Source of the DNA: Mariniradius saccharolyticus AK6
Lineage (GTDB): Bacteria > Bacteroidota > Bacteroidia > Cytophagales > Cyclobacteriaceae
Direction of reading: 5' to 3'
Length of the DNA stretch: 64,000 nucleotides
Assembly (NCBI RefSeq): GCF_000330725.2
Contig: NZ_AMZY02000008.1
Span: 124,001-188,000 of the forward strand
The notes under the pieces are model-generated. The model had not been told where the DNA came from and made no database searches. It worked only from the letters and a program-made list of their open reading frames with translations. Of this stretch, positions 55,854 to 64,000 are shown piece after piece; position 1 is the stretch's first letter; the number at the start of each line of letters is the position of its first letter. The translations under genes were made by a program, and so were the position numbers.

Positions 55854-56813
55854 ATGAAATCGCTATTCCCCTCCCTCCTCTTGGGTCTTATCTTGTTCAC
55901 TTCAGCTTTTTCCCAAACCCATCCGACAGAAAGCGGAAAGAAATTAGGCATTGCCTACAACATCCACATTCCGGATACCACGAAAGATGATTGGGAAATC
56001 ATCCGCATGAACTTTGATGGTTCTGGCAAGAAGAACATCCTCAACAACGACGACGTCGCTTGGACCTACACGGCTTATAGAGACCGCCTGTTTTTCATCA
56101 GCGACAGGGATACGAGTTACCGTCATTTTTTCCTTTACGAAACCGACGCAGACGGGAACAATATCAGAAAGATCAGCGATCTCCGCTTGGAAGACAGTTG
56201 GATGGATACCCGCAACGAGGGGAAAGAAATGATTGTGGCAGGAAGGATAAGCAAGGAAGTCCGATTCCAGCTTTTCCTGGTCGATACCAAGACAGGTGCC
56301 TACCGGCAAATCACAAATGATACGGCGGCAATGTACCGTGACCCGGCTTTCTCTCCGGATGGGAAAAAGATCGTCTTCAGCTATCAAAAAAACAAGCGGG
56401 ACAAGTCCACCCATGAGGAACTGTTCCTGATGGACGCAGACGGCAACGGCATGATACAGCTTACCCACTATCCAGAAGACAATCCTTCCGCAAAGGACTA
56501 CGGCTACCGTGCGGGGTCGGCACGCTGGCACCCGACGGAAAATTTCATTTCCTACATTTCCCTACAGGATGGCCGGCACAGCATTTTTGCAGTGAGTCCT
56601 GATGGAAAAAAGCAATGGAAGCTCCTCGACAATCCTGATTCGGAAGGCTGGCACGATTGGAGTGAGGACGGAAAATGGCTGGTATTCAACAGTAGTGACA
56701 AAGCCGAAACGCAATACCACATCACCCTGATAAATTGGCAAACCAAGGAAAAGAAGCAACTTACCGACACAACCTACAAATCCCAATTGTCGCCGGTTTT
56801 TATTGAGTATTAG
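55854..56813 (+). CDS. Secreted TolB-like beta-propeller protein
   Basis: 319 aa from the ATG at 55854, giving a signal peptide (MKSLFPSLLLGLILFTSAFSQ). WD40/TolB-like propeller repeats are evident: WEIIRMNFDGSGKKN, FLYETDADGNNIRKIS, DPAFSPDGKKIVFSYQ, ELFLMDADGNGMIQLT and DWSEDGKWLVFNS. A dipeptidyl peptidase domain is not present. Likely a periplasmic binding scaffold. Confidence 0.85.
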   Translation: MKSLFPSLLLGLILFTSAFSQTHPTESGKKLGIAYNIHIPDTTKDDWEIIRMNFDGSGKKNILNNDDVAWTYTAYRDRLFFISDRDTSYRHFFLYETDADGNNIRKISDLRLEDSWMDTRNEGKEMIVAGRISKEVRFQLFLVDTKTGAYRQITNDTAAMYRDPAFSPDGKKIVFSYQKNKRDKSTHEELFLMDADGNGMIQLTHYPEDNPSAKDYGYRAGSARWHPTENFISYISLQDGRHSIFAVSPDGKKQWKLLDNPDSEGWHDWSEDGKWLVFNSSDKAETQYHITLINWQTKEKKQLTDTTYKSQLSPVFIEY

Positions 56814-56845
56814 GATTTTTTCAAAAAGGAAATCATCGCAGACTT

Positions 56846-56867
56846 TGGTCTGAGTCCTCACAGACCA
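56846..56867 (+). terminator. Repeat hairpin, possible terminator
   Basis: tggtctga and tcacagacca pair (56846-56867), 33 bases after the stop of the propeller gene, then tttatcctgctcc. It is one of a family of six similar hairpins; the terminator role is inferred from position. Confidence 0.5.
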
Positions 56868-57022
56868 TTTTATCCTGCTCCACCTCTCCCCGACCCTGTC
56901 CTCTCGGAGCGGGGGAAGTAGAAAACAAAGAGCATCCCTAAATATCCCAGTGATTTTTCCCCAAGCCACCTAAAAAATCTTATCTTGGTTCCAGAACAAA
57001 AACCGACACAAATTTCTACCCC

Positions 57023-57649
57023 ATGAAAATCCGGAATTTTGTACTTGTGCCTGTTTTTTTCCTGAGCGTGTTTGGCTGTGTCCCGGAGGAAGAGGAAATG
57101 GTCGTGGAATCCTGTGAGGGCTTTGATTTTACCATTCCCGCGCGGGATTGGATGCTACTGCTTCCCGGGCCGGATTATGTATTCCGAAGCGGTGAAAAAA
57201 CACGCAAGGTAATCTCGGAATACAGGATCTCCGAACCCTTCTTGGTCAGCACTGACCCCGACAGGATAAAAGCGGGAGAAAGCAGATGCCATGGCCTTTA
57301 TAGTTCAAATCACAGGACGGAGGATAACACAGTCTATATCTTCAATGAAGTCGGCTACGGGAAATCCTCAGGCTTGGGGCACATGAATGTGGGTTTCCAA
57401 CAGATGATGTTCAGTTTGGAAATCGTCAACGATACCCTTGTCGGAAAGAGAATCAACTACACCGTGGATGATCCCGAGGATTACCTTTTTAAAAATTACC
57501 CCAGTTTGGTTTTGAACGGAAAGAAGTACGACAAAGTATTCAAAATCAGCCAATCCAACCCAAATACCCAGCCCCAGGAAATCTATCTGGCTAGCCGTCT
57601 GGGTTTGGTGGCATTTGTCATGAAAGACAGCCTGTGGATTGTGGATTAA
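57023..57649 (+). CDS. Lipoprotein of unknown function
   Basis: 208 aa with a lipoprotein signal (lipobox VFGC). The mature part starts VPEEEEMVVESCEGFDF and is beta-rich, with VLNGKKYDKVFKI near the C-terminus. A DUF-type family is possible but none is named. It stands alone, about 200 bases after the propeller gene. Confidence 0.7.
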   Translation: MKIRNFVLVPVFFLSVFGCVPEEEEMVVESCEGFDFTIPARDWMLLLPGPDYVFRSGEKTRKVISEYRISEPFLVSTDPDRIKAGESRCHGLYSSNHRTEDNTVYIFNEVGYGKSSGLGHMNVGFQQMMFSLEIVNDTLVGKRINYTVDDPEDYLFKNYPSLVLNGKKYDKVFKISQSNPNTQPQEIYLASRLGLVAFVMKDSLWIVD

Positions 57650-57825
57650 GACTCCCCGGAATGTATGAATCGTTCAGGCAAAGACGCCAAAAGCGCAAAG
57701 CTCAGAGGGCAGTCGCGAACCAATCGTGCATTCATGTTTTTTTTCGACCAAGGACTGAGCGATTTTGCGTATTTTAGGAATCCTCCCCCGCTTTCCCTTT
57801 TTACATGAATAGTCACACCTGACCC

Positions 57826-58299
57826 ATGCTTAAGAATCACCTCCTGACCGGCCTCAGCTTTGGATTATCCCTCTCCATCGTCTCTTGGATGGTCGGAATC
57901 ATCGGCAACGCCCTGCTGCTAAAAACAAGCTATTATGAAAAGCTGTCCCACCTCAATTTCATCCCAAGCAAAGCCCTGAACAAAACACTCGGTATCGGAC
58001 AGTTCAAATGGATTGTGAAAAACACCTTTTTCAGATTCCTCAATCAGGGAATCAAGGTAGAAGGCAAAAACACCGATTTGACCGCCATTCGCCATCAGAT
58101 GACCCTTGCCGAGGTCAGCCACCTGATCGGGTTTCTTTTCGTGGCTGCCTTTGCACTCTTCCAGACATTCAACATAAGCCTTGTTTTCGGACTCAGCATG
58201 ATGATCCCAAATGCCATTTTCAACGCCTACCCCTCCCTACTTCAGCAAGAAAACAAAAGGAGAATCGACCAAGTCCTTGGACGTCAAAAAGTAAAATAG
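57826..58299 (+). CDS. CrtO-like (glycosyl-4,4'-diaponeurosporenoate acyltransferase-type) membrane protein
   Basis: 157 aa with three membrane segments. The family tail motif PNAIFNAYPSLLQQENKRRI matches CrtO-like acyltransferases, which in staphyloxanthin synthesis acylate a glycosyl carotenoid. The family extends well beyond carotenoid producers, and no crt genes lie nearby, so the acceptor is unknown. Confidence 0.55.
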   Translation: MLKNHLLTGLSFGLSLSIVSWMVGIIGNALLLKTSYYEKLSHLNFIPSKALNKTLGIGQFKWIVKNTFFRFLNQGIKVEGKNTDLTAIRHQMTLAEVSHLIGFLFVAAFALFQTFNISLVFGLSMMIPNAIFNAYPSLLQQENKRRIDQVLGRQKVK

Positions 58300-58544
58300 C
58301 AGCTATTTCGGATCATTTATGTTCAACGCAACCTGAGTAACCATTCCTGCTTAGTCGCTTGAATGGTCCAGTTTCCAGTTGAAAGAATTAACCGTTTTCT
58401 GAAAAAGATGATGCCATCGCTTAGAATTCTTGGCTCAAGTAGAAGCTGGATGCGGGATTTTGCAGGCAAAAGAATATGTCCGTCGAGAAGTTTGGAAAAC
58501 GAAATCATTGTAGATATCTTTTTCGCTTGATAATTCCTTCGCAT

Positions 58545-59519
58545 ATGATTACGCGCCTTTTGATTGTCTTTTTGGGCTTGGGGCTTTTCTCATGTATCAG
58601 TACCCCTACTCCTCCCCCAGACCCGATGGAGGAGGTCCGGTTTATCGGACGGACCCAAGTTTCCTTTCTCAACAGGGAAGCCACCCTCCTCCAACTCGAA
58701 CTGCGTTCCGAAGACCTCAGCAGCCTTCGCCGGGTTGAAGTTCGCATCATGAAGCCTTCCACTCCCTCCAAAGGTGCTCTGGTGCTGAGTTCCGGCGGGT
58801 TTGGTACAAACTTCTATGGCATCGGCTTGGAAACCAATACCACCTTGGACTTTGCGCTTAACCTTGGTCTGGAGACTTTTGAGATTAGGTGGCTGGGGTC
58901 CGAAGGTTGGGGAACGGGAATCGCAGGCGCAGGCTATCCGAAGGCGGTAAGGGCTTATGGCGTCATCCTCCGCTATTTGAAGACAAGTGAAATGACAAAG
59001 CCCGACAATATCATTGCCCATGGAGGAAGTGGCGGTTCCTTCCAGATCGCTTATGGATTGAGCCGTTTTGCCTTGGAAAATGATATACAGCATGCCATCC
59101 TCGTCGCAGGTCCACCAACGGCGGATCTGCCAAAGGGGATTTTTGGAGACAAAAATGGGGATGCATTTTGGCCGGATGGATTGGGAGGATTCCGAATCAC
59201 CGACTATATCCACGGCTGGGACGGTAACGGCAACTATTGCCAAAACCGCAACCAAACACCTCCCCAATTTGTGTTGGATGCCCTCGACGAATCCTCGCTT
59301 CTTTCTACCCGCATTCCGCCCGAATTGGACTACAGCACCAACCTCATCTTCATCAACACCAATGATGTGACTAACGCCGACGGACAGGGACGTCTGTTCT
59401 TTGATGCCGTCAAAAGCAAAAAAGAATGGCATTTTCTTCCCGAGGAGACTTCCCATGATGTAGCGGGCATCCCAGCCGGCGCCCAAAAAATCAGGCAGGT
59501 GTTACAGGAAATTCTTTAA
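58545..59519 (+). CDS. Lipoprotein alpha/beta hydrolase
   Basis: 324 aa from the ATG at 58545. Lipobox LFSC at residues 14-17. The alpha/beta fold core: MKPSTPSKGALVLSSGGFG, nucleophile elbow HGGSGGS (Ser162), candidate acid in FINTNDVTNADGQ, and catalytic His304 in EETSHDVAGIP. The PHB-depolymerase-like or serine esterase type is possible; the substrate is unknown. Confidence 0.75.
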   Translation: MITRLLIVFLGLGLFSCISTPTPPPDPMEEVRFIGRTQVSFLNREATLLQLELRSEDLSSLRRVEVRIMKPSTPSKGALVLSSGGFGTNFYGIGLETNTTLDFALNLGLETFEIRWLGSEGWGTGIAGAGYPKAVRAYGVILRYLKTSEMTKPDNIIAHGGSGGSFQIAYGLSRFALENDIQHAILVAGPPTADLPKGIFGDKNGDAFWPDGLGGFRITDYIHGWDGNGNYCQNRNQTPPQFVLDALDESSLLSTRIPPELDYSTNLIFINTNDVTNADGQGRLFFDAVKSKKEWHFLPEETSHDVAGIPAGAQKIRQVLQEIL

Positions 59520-59538
59520 AATATTCCGCTCCATTCCG

Positions 59539-60129
59539 ATGAAAATTCGCTTTAATCTGTTTTTAGCCTTCATTGCAGCTATCCAAATCTGTAACGGACA
59601 AACGACCCCCGCCAAGGAGTTCCATGACGAGGACTTCAATTGGACCATTTTGATTCCCGAAAACTTCCAAACCGTCAGCACTGAGGAATGGACCAAAATG
59701 CAGAACCGGGGAGCGGAAGCCATTGAGGATACCTTTGGAGAGGAAATCATCAATCAAGCCAAGACGATTTTTGTGTTCCGAAGCAACCAATTCAACTACT
59801 TCGAGGCAAATTATCAGCCATTTGATCCCGAAGTAGACGGTGATTATATCGAGTCCTGCAAAAATGTCAATGCACTGATTTATGAGACATTTGCAACCCA
59901 AATACCGGATGCCAAAATCGATACCGCATCTTCGGTGGAAAAGATCGGCAAACTCGAATTCCAGACCCATAGCATGAAAATCGTCCTTCCCAACAAGATG
60001 GTGATGCACCAGATCATGTACAGCCGCCTTTTTGGAAAGCGTGAGTTTTCGGTCAACATCATGTTTGTCGACCCGAAAAAAGGACAACAAATGCTCGATG
60101 CTTGGAAGAATTCAAGGTTTTCAGACTAA
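59539..60129 (+). CDS. Secreted protein of unknown function
   Basis: 196 aa with a signal peptide (MKIRFNLFLAFIAAIQICNGQ). Mature sequence: FHDEDFNWTILIPENFQTVS and NVNALIYETFATQ, then MHQIMYSRLFGKREFSVNI. It looks like a small alpha/beta protein of the DUF-type found in Bacteroidota. It lies 20 bases downstream of the hydrolase gene, so it probably shares a transcript. Confidence 0.7.
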   Translation: MKIRFNLFLAFIAAIQICNGQTTPAKEFHDEDFNWTILIPENFQTVSTEEWTKMQNRGAEAIEDTFGEEIINQAKTIFVFRSNQFNYFEANYQPFDPEVDGDYIESCKNVNALIYETFATQIPDAKIDTASSVEKIGKLEFQTHSMKIVLPNKMVMHQIMYSRLFGKREFSVNIMFVDPKKGQQMLDAWKNSRFSD

Positions 60130-60292
60130 ATTCAGAATCCTGGGTCCGTCCAAGGCTATGATTCGATTTCGCTTTGTAAAAAGTTAATTGGTAAATGACG
60201 GATGTGTTTTCGAGCCGAAATCCTCCAAATGTCGGTTGATTAGGCGATGGAATTCCCGATTGATTATGCTCATAAACTTTAGAAAAAACTGT

Positions 60293-61339
60293 ATGAAAAA
60301 AAGTCTAACAGTCATTGCCTTCCTTGTTCTCCAGCTGATTAACTCAGCCTATGCCCAAACGATCGAATCCTTGGCGAAGGAACTCCCGCCCTACTTCTCC
60401 ATCCTGACTACTTGGGGGGTGAGACCCGAATGGGATGAGAAATCGGAAAATATCTATTTTTTGAATAAGCTCGTCGGTGACGTGTTTAAAATCAACATAG
60501 CCACCAAAGAGGTTTCCCAAGTCACCTCCGGGTTCTATCACGGCGGCATCCACCGCGTATTGTGTCTTTCTAATGGGGATTTGCTTTTGGCGATGGGCTC
60601 CAACATTTTTGACGCGACCAATCCCGAGAAGGACAGGCATGCGGGACTCGGACTGTACATTCTCACCAAGGAAAACCCAAGCAATCCCTATCCGCTGAAT
60701 GCCTTTTGCGACGAGGGTCCCGCGGTATCAAAAAATAGCCTGAAGATAGCTTGGACACTTCAGGGACAAAGGGAAATAAAAATGGGGGAAATACACTATG
60801 TGGACGGTGTCCCACAGCTGAAGGACGTAGAAACGATCATCTCCTACAATGACTCCTCAGCCTATGTTAGGCTGGAAACTCAGGATTTTAGGCCAACCAA
60901 TGACGAAGAATTGATCTATACCCACTATTGGGGAGATGAAAGAGATCAGTACTTTAATTCCCAGGTGTTTGGATTCAATTTGGTTACAAAGAAGACAACC
61001 AAGTATACGGACCTTCCGAAAAGCTACAATGAAGCAGAAGGGATATTCCCAGACGGAGAATACATGGTAATCGAAAGTGATCGGCACCAGCCCATGGAGG
61101 AAAGGAACAAGTATAAACTCGATATATACAAACTAAAACTGGATGGCAGCGGGGAAGTTGAGCGCTTGGCCGATTTTTCCACCCGATATTTCAACAAGAT
61201 CAAATCGGATAATCCTGTGGTCAACAAACATGGAAACCTTATCGCCCACCAGTTCGGCTATCAGAAAGGCGCGGGAGATGGACGGGGTATCTTCCTTTTT
61301 GATCTCGATGCATACGAAAGGCACAAGATGAAAAAGTGA
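60293..61339 (+). CDS. Secreted beta-propeller protein
   Basis: 348 aa from the ATG at 60293, with signal peptide (MKKSLTVIAFLVLQLINSAYAQ). Propeller-like repeats: WGVRPEWDEKSENIYFLNK, GDVFKINIATKEVSQVTSG, CDEGPAVSKNSLKIAWTLQG, AEGIFPDGEYMVIESDRH. No peptidase domain. Similar in style to the propeller at 55854. Followed by an atggtct...agaccat hairpin (61375-61397). Confidence 0.8.
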   Translation: MKKSLTVIAFLVLQLINSAYAQTIESLAKELPPYFSILTTWGVRPEWDEKSENIYFLNKLVGDVFKINIATKEVSQVTSGFYHGGIHRVLCLSNGDLLLAMGSNIFDATNPEKDRHAGLGLYILTKENPSNPYPLNAFCDEGPAVSKNSLKIAWTLQGQREIKMGEIHYVDGVPQLKDVETIISYNDSSAYVRLETQDFRPTNDEELIYTHYWGDERDQYFNSQVFGFNLVTKKTTKYTDLPKSYNEAEGIFPDGEYMVIESDRHQPMEERNKYKLDIYKLKLDGSGEVERLADFSTRYFNKIKSDNPVVNKHGNLIAHQFGYQKGAGDGRGIFLFDLDAYERHKMKK

Positions 61340-61374
61340 GATCGAAGGCTAATAATGGCAACAAAATCCCCATC

Positions 61375-61397
61375 ATGGTCTGTCTCCCAAAGACCAT
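61375..61397 (+). terminator. Repeat hairpin after the propeller gene
   Basis: atggtct (61375-61381) pairs with agaccat (61391-61397). It lies 36 bases beyond the stop, the same placement as the copy at 56846, so a terminator role is plausible. Confidence 0.45.
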
Positions 61398-61518
61398 GAA
61401 AGTCTATACCCCGCACTTGTATTGCACGAGCAAATCATCCTGTGGGGATGATGTTGTTTTGCTTGTTTTCAAGCACCCAAGAAACCTGGTTTGGGCAAAT
61501 TTTCCGAACGAATCCCTC

Positions 61519-62631
61519 CTATGCGGAAACCACGGCAGGCTCTGTTATTGGTTTTTTCCCTAGCTCTTTGAGCATTCTCGTATGCGCGACAATGGCTTGG
61601 GCAAAAGTACCTTTCGATTTGTAAGGCAATCCAAATTCCCGCGCGGTGCGTTCCACGATCTTGGCAATTTTCCGGTAATGCACATGGCAGATATTGGGAA
61701 ACAGGTGATGTTCAACCTGGTAATTGAGCCCGCCGACATACCATGAGAATATCTTATGTCTTTGGCCAAAATTGGTCGTCGTATGGAGTTGGTGGATCGC
61801 CCAATTGTTTTCAAGATTGCCCTCCATATCGGCCACAGGATATTCTGTTCCCTCAACCACATGTGCAGGCTGGAAGATGATGGCGAGAATAAATCCTGCC
61901 ACAAATTGCATCAGCAAGAAGCCCAACAAGACATGGCCCCAACCTACCGGAAGCAGCACCATGGGAAGTATGACCACGTAACCCGCGTAAATCAATTTGC
62001 TGATGAGCATTACCGCCCATTCCTGCCGGATGGATGAATTTTGGCGTTTCACGAAACCTTCTTGGTTGTATCGAGTGAGCCGTTGAAAATCCTTAAACGT
62101 GATCCAAACCAAGGTAAGCAAGCCGTAGAAAAACCAGGCATAAATGTGTTGCCAACGGTGCATCGGCTTCCAATCAGAGCCTGGCGCCATCCGCAGGACA
62201 CCCCTTGGACTGATATCTTCATCCACGTCGTGCACATTGGTATAGGTATGATGCAATACGTTGTGTTGGATTTTCCAGTTGAAAGCATGACCGCCGACAA
62301 CGTTCAGGGAAAAACCGAGCAGGTTATTCACCCAAGCCTTGTTGGAATAGGCTCCGTGGTTGGCATCGTGCATCACCGACAAACCAATACCGGCTGTGCC
62401 TAGGCCCATGATAAAATAGAGCCCATAGAATACGGGCAGGTTTGGGAATGTTCCTGTGATCAGGAAAATGTATGGAACAAAAAACAACGCAAACATAAAC
62501 ACAGTTTTTACCACCATTTCGGTATTGGCAGTACGTTGGATGTTGTTATTCTTGAAATACGCATTCACGCGTTGCGTAAGCGTGGCATAAAACTCGGACT
62601 GCCCTCGGGCAAACTTAGGTGTATTCTTCAT
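61519..62631 (-). CDS. Fatty acid desaturase
   Basis: 370 aa from the ATG at 62631 (MKNTPKFARGQ); the ORF extends to 62724 but the extra part is hydrophobic and less likely. The three His boxes of membrane di-iron desaturases are present: HDANHGAYS, HNVLHHTYTNVHD and, near the C-terminus, GGLNYQVEHHLFPNI. The QxxHH third box, with Gln replacing the first His, marks front-end or acyl-lipid type enzymes. About four membrane segments. It introduces a double bond into acyl chains; position unknown. Confidence 0.93.
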   Translation of the reverse strand: MKNTPKFARGQSEFYATLTQRVNAYFKNNNIQRTANTEMVVKTVFMFALFFVPYIFLITGTFPNLPVFYGLYFIMGLGTAGIGLSVMHDANHGAYSNKAWVNNLLGFSLNVVGGHAFNWKIQHNVLHHTYTNVHDVDEDISPRGVLRMAPGSDWKPMHRWQHIYAWFFYGLLTLVWITFKDFQRLTRYNQEGFVKRQNSSIRQEWAVMLISKLIYAGYVVILPMVLLPVGWGHVLLGFLLMQFVAGFILAIIFQPAHVVEGTEYPVADMEGNLENNWAIHQLHTTTNFGQRHKIFSWYVGGLNYQVEHHLFPNICHVHYRKIAKIVERTAREFGLPYKSKGTFAQAIVAHTRMLKELGKKPITEPAVVSA

Positions 62632-63083
62632 TCGGATGATTAACTTGACTAGCAAGGTAAATAAAACCGCAACGATATTTATCAGTTGGAAAAAATAAAT
62701 AACCGAGCCTGCGGTTAAGGTCAAAAAGTAGTTCTGGATTGAGTCTGTCTCGAGTCCGTATCCAATCTGCCAATACTACTTCATTCGTCAATTAGGAGCC
62801 TTTACTGTGGAAATAGAAGTAGGCCCGTCCATGTGTATGGAATTTACCAAAACAAATACGAGGAACTTCTCCAATACCATTCACAACGGGTTAATGGAAA
62901 ATGCGTCCCCCCTAATGGCTTTGAAGATGAATATGCCTCAACCGTTTTTCATTTGACATGATTTCATCGACAGGGCTTTTGCTTTGGTCTTGGCATACCA
63001 TCTCGCTGAGGGTGTAGAATCCTTTTTCCCATTTATATTTACAAATCCCCAGAAAACCATTTTCGCCAAAAGGCTGAATCCTA
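62632..63083. other. Intergenic, nothing recognised
   Basis: About 450 bases between the divergent desaturase and acylase genes; I see no gene, repeat or clear hairpin. Confidence 0.5.
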
Positions 63084-64000
63084 TGCAAAAATCACTTCTC
63101 TTTACCCTTCTTGTTTTTGTCGCGTTGTCTTGCCAAAGGGTCCTGAAACCTTCGGGCTGGGACACCAGCCAAATCGAAATCGTGCGGGATGAATTTGGGG
63201 TACCACATATTTTTGGAAAGACGGACGCCGATGTGGCTTATGGCTTGGCCTGGGCACATGCGGAAGATGATTTTGAAACCATCCAAAAGACCGTCTTGGC
63301 CGGAAAAGCATTGTTGGGACGGGTCTACGGGGAGCAAGGTGCGGGTGTTGATTTCTTTGTCCACTTACTCGAAACCAAGCAAATTGCCGAGGAAAAATAT
63401 GAGTCAAGCTTTTCGCCCGCATTCAAAAAGGTGCTGGAAGGCTATGCCGCGGGCCTCAATGATTACGCCTTGTCCCATCCAGATGAAGTACTCTATAGTC
63501 CAGCTTTTCCGATCAATCCCCGGGAGATGCTATCCGCCTATATCCTTTCGCTGGCCCAAATGTCTGGTGCTGACCGCGCCGTCCAGCAGATTGTCGGCGG
63601 GACTGTTGACTTGATTCCCGAAGACCAGAATCCCAAAGGCTCGAATGCCATCGCCGTCCATTCGTCCAGGACCGTTTCCGGGGAGACTTTCCTTGCGATC
63701 AACTCCCATCAGCCATTGGAAGGACCCGTGGCATGGTACGAAGCACATCTGCAATCAGAAGAGGGATGGAACATCGTAGGGGGACTTTTCCCAGGTGGCT
63801 CGATGGTATTCCATGGCGTAAACGAACATCTGGGCTGGGCGCATACCGTAAATACACCTGACTTTCTCGACCTGTACCAACTTGAGATCAATCCAGAAGA
63901 TAACGATGAATACATGGTCGACGGGGAATGGCTTAAAATGGAATCCAAATACGTCTGGCTGAAAGTGCGGCTTTGGGATTGGATCACGCTACCAATTCCG
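63084..64000 (+). CDS. Penicillin acylase-family hydrolase, N-terminal part (cut by window edge)
   Basis: At least 305 aa from the ATG at 63084; the right edge cuts it. Lipoprotein-type signal (LVFVALSC at residues 10-17). The Ntn-hydrolase signature is clear: EIVRDEFGVPHIFGKTDADV and YGLAWAHAEDDF in the alpha chain, and the autocatalytic cleavage and nucleophile at Ser187 in PKGSNAIAV. HLGWAHTVNTPDFLDLYQL follows in the beta chain. The family cleaves amide bonds of penicillins, acyl-homoserine lactones or other N-acyl compounds; the substrate is unknown. Confidence 0.9.

Noticed and set aside
58323-58544. 73-aa ORF on the minus strand upstream of the hydrolase
   Set aside because: Low-complexity basic sequence without a motif; its span is the promoter region of the hydrolase.

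Overview
The window looks like a chromosome segment of a Bacteroidota bacterium, most likely order Cytophagales and possibly near Cyclobacteriaceae. The signs are a subtilase with a type IX secretion (T9SS) C-terminal sorting domain, sugar-catabolic genes typical of that phylum (DUF1080, GH2, GH30, Tat-exported Gfo/Idh/MocA oxidoreductases), start codons without Shine-Dalgarno sequences, and many Bacteroidota-type secreted proteins and lipoproteins. The genus is an inference; no rRNA or tRNA is present to fix it.

Layout. 1-9.4 kb is a carbohydrate region: a cut Gfo/Idh/MocA oxidoreductase and a double DUF1080 protein on the minus strand, a GH2 enzyme, a GH30 enzyme, a REP-associated transposase among its own palindromes, a DEDDh exonuclease/GIY-YIG fusion, and a second Gfo/Idh/MocA oxidoreductase. 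9.4-25.7 kb is mainly housekeeping: an FAD-dependent dehydrogenase, a PagL-like lipid A deacylase, a TPR protein, gyrA, two envelope proteins, rpe, a T9SS subtilase behind a lipoprotein, a TrpF-like protein overlapping hemF, a PAP2 phosphatase, ribE and pcm. 23.5-30 kb is repeat-rich: four period-7 pyrimidine arrays, a cluster of short elements with inverted ends, and a 200-bp direct repeat around an RDD gene and a TonB-type gene. A KefF-like and a KefB/C-like gene follow as a potassium efflux pair.

32.3-42.4 kb is a visibly AT-rich accessory island. It holds the most interesting system of the window: a HEPN-NACHT protein whose stop codon overlaps (ATGA) the start of a second protein made of a helical region and a C-terminal S1-type RNA-binding domain. 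I read this as a two-gene STAND defence system with a predicted RNase effector. The island also has a remnant of a type I methyltransferase gene (hsdM), a DUF4365 nuclease-like protein with an extra C-terminal domain, a CoiA-like nuclease followed by two orphan genes, and two tandem ORF6N genes truncated at nearly the same point.

42.5-64 kb returns to ordinary composition. It has a two-gene membrane unit rich in His motifs (probable metal handling) bracketed by REP-like clusters, a large FtsX/MacB-type permease, a seven-PAS sensor lacking its ATPase domain next to a single-domain response regulator, and a DUF4157 protein. A run of secreted or lipoprotein genes follows (TolB-like propellers, an alpha/beta hydrolase, a CrtO-like acyltransferase), then a fatty acid desaturase and a cut penicillin-acylase-family gene. 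Intergenic palindromes of a few families recur throughout, and one 25-base stretch beside the REP-associated transposase is identical to a stretch 40 kb away.
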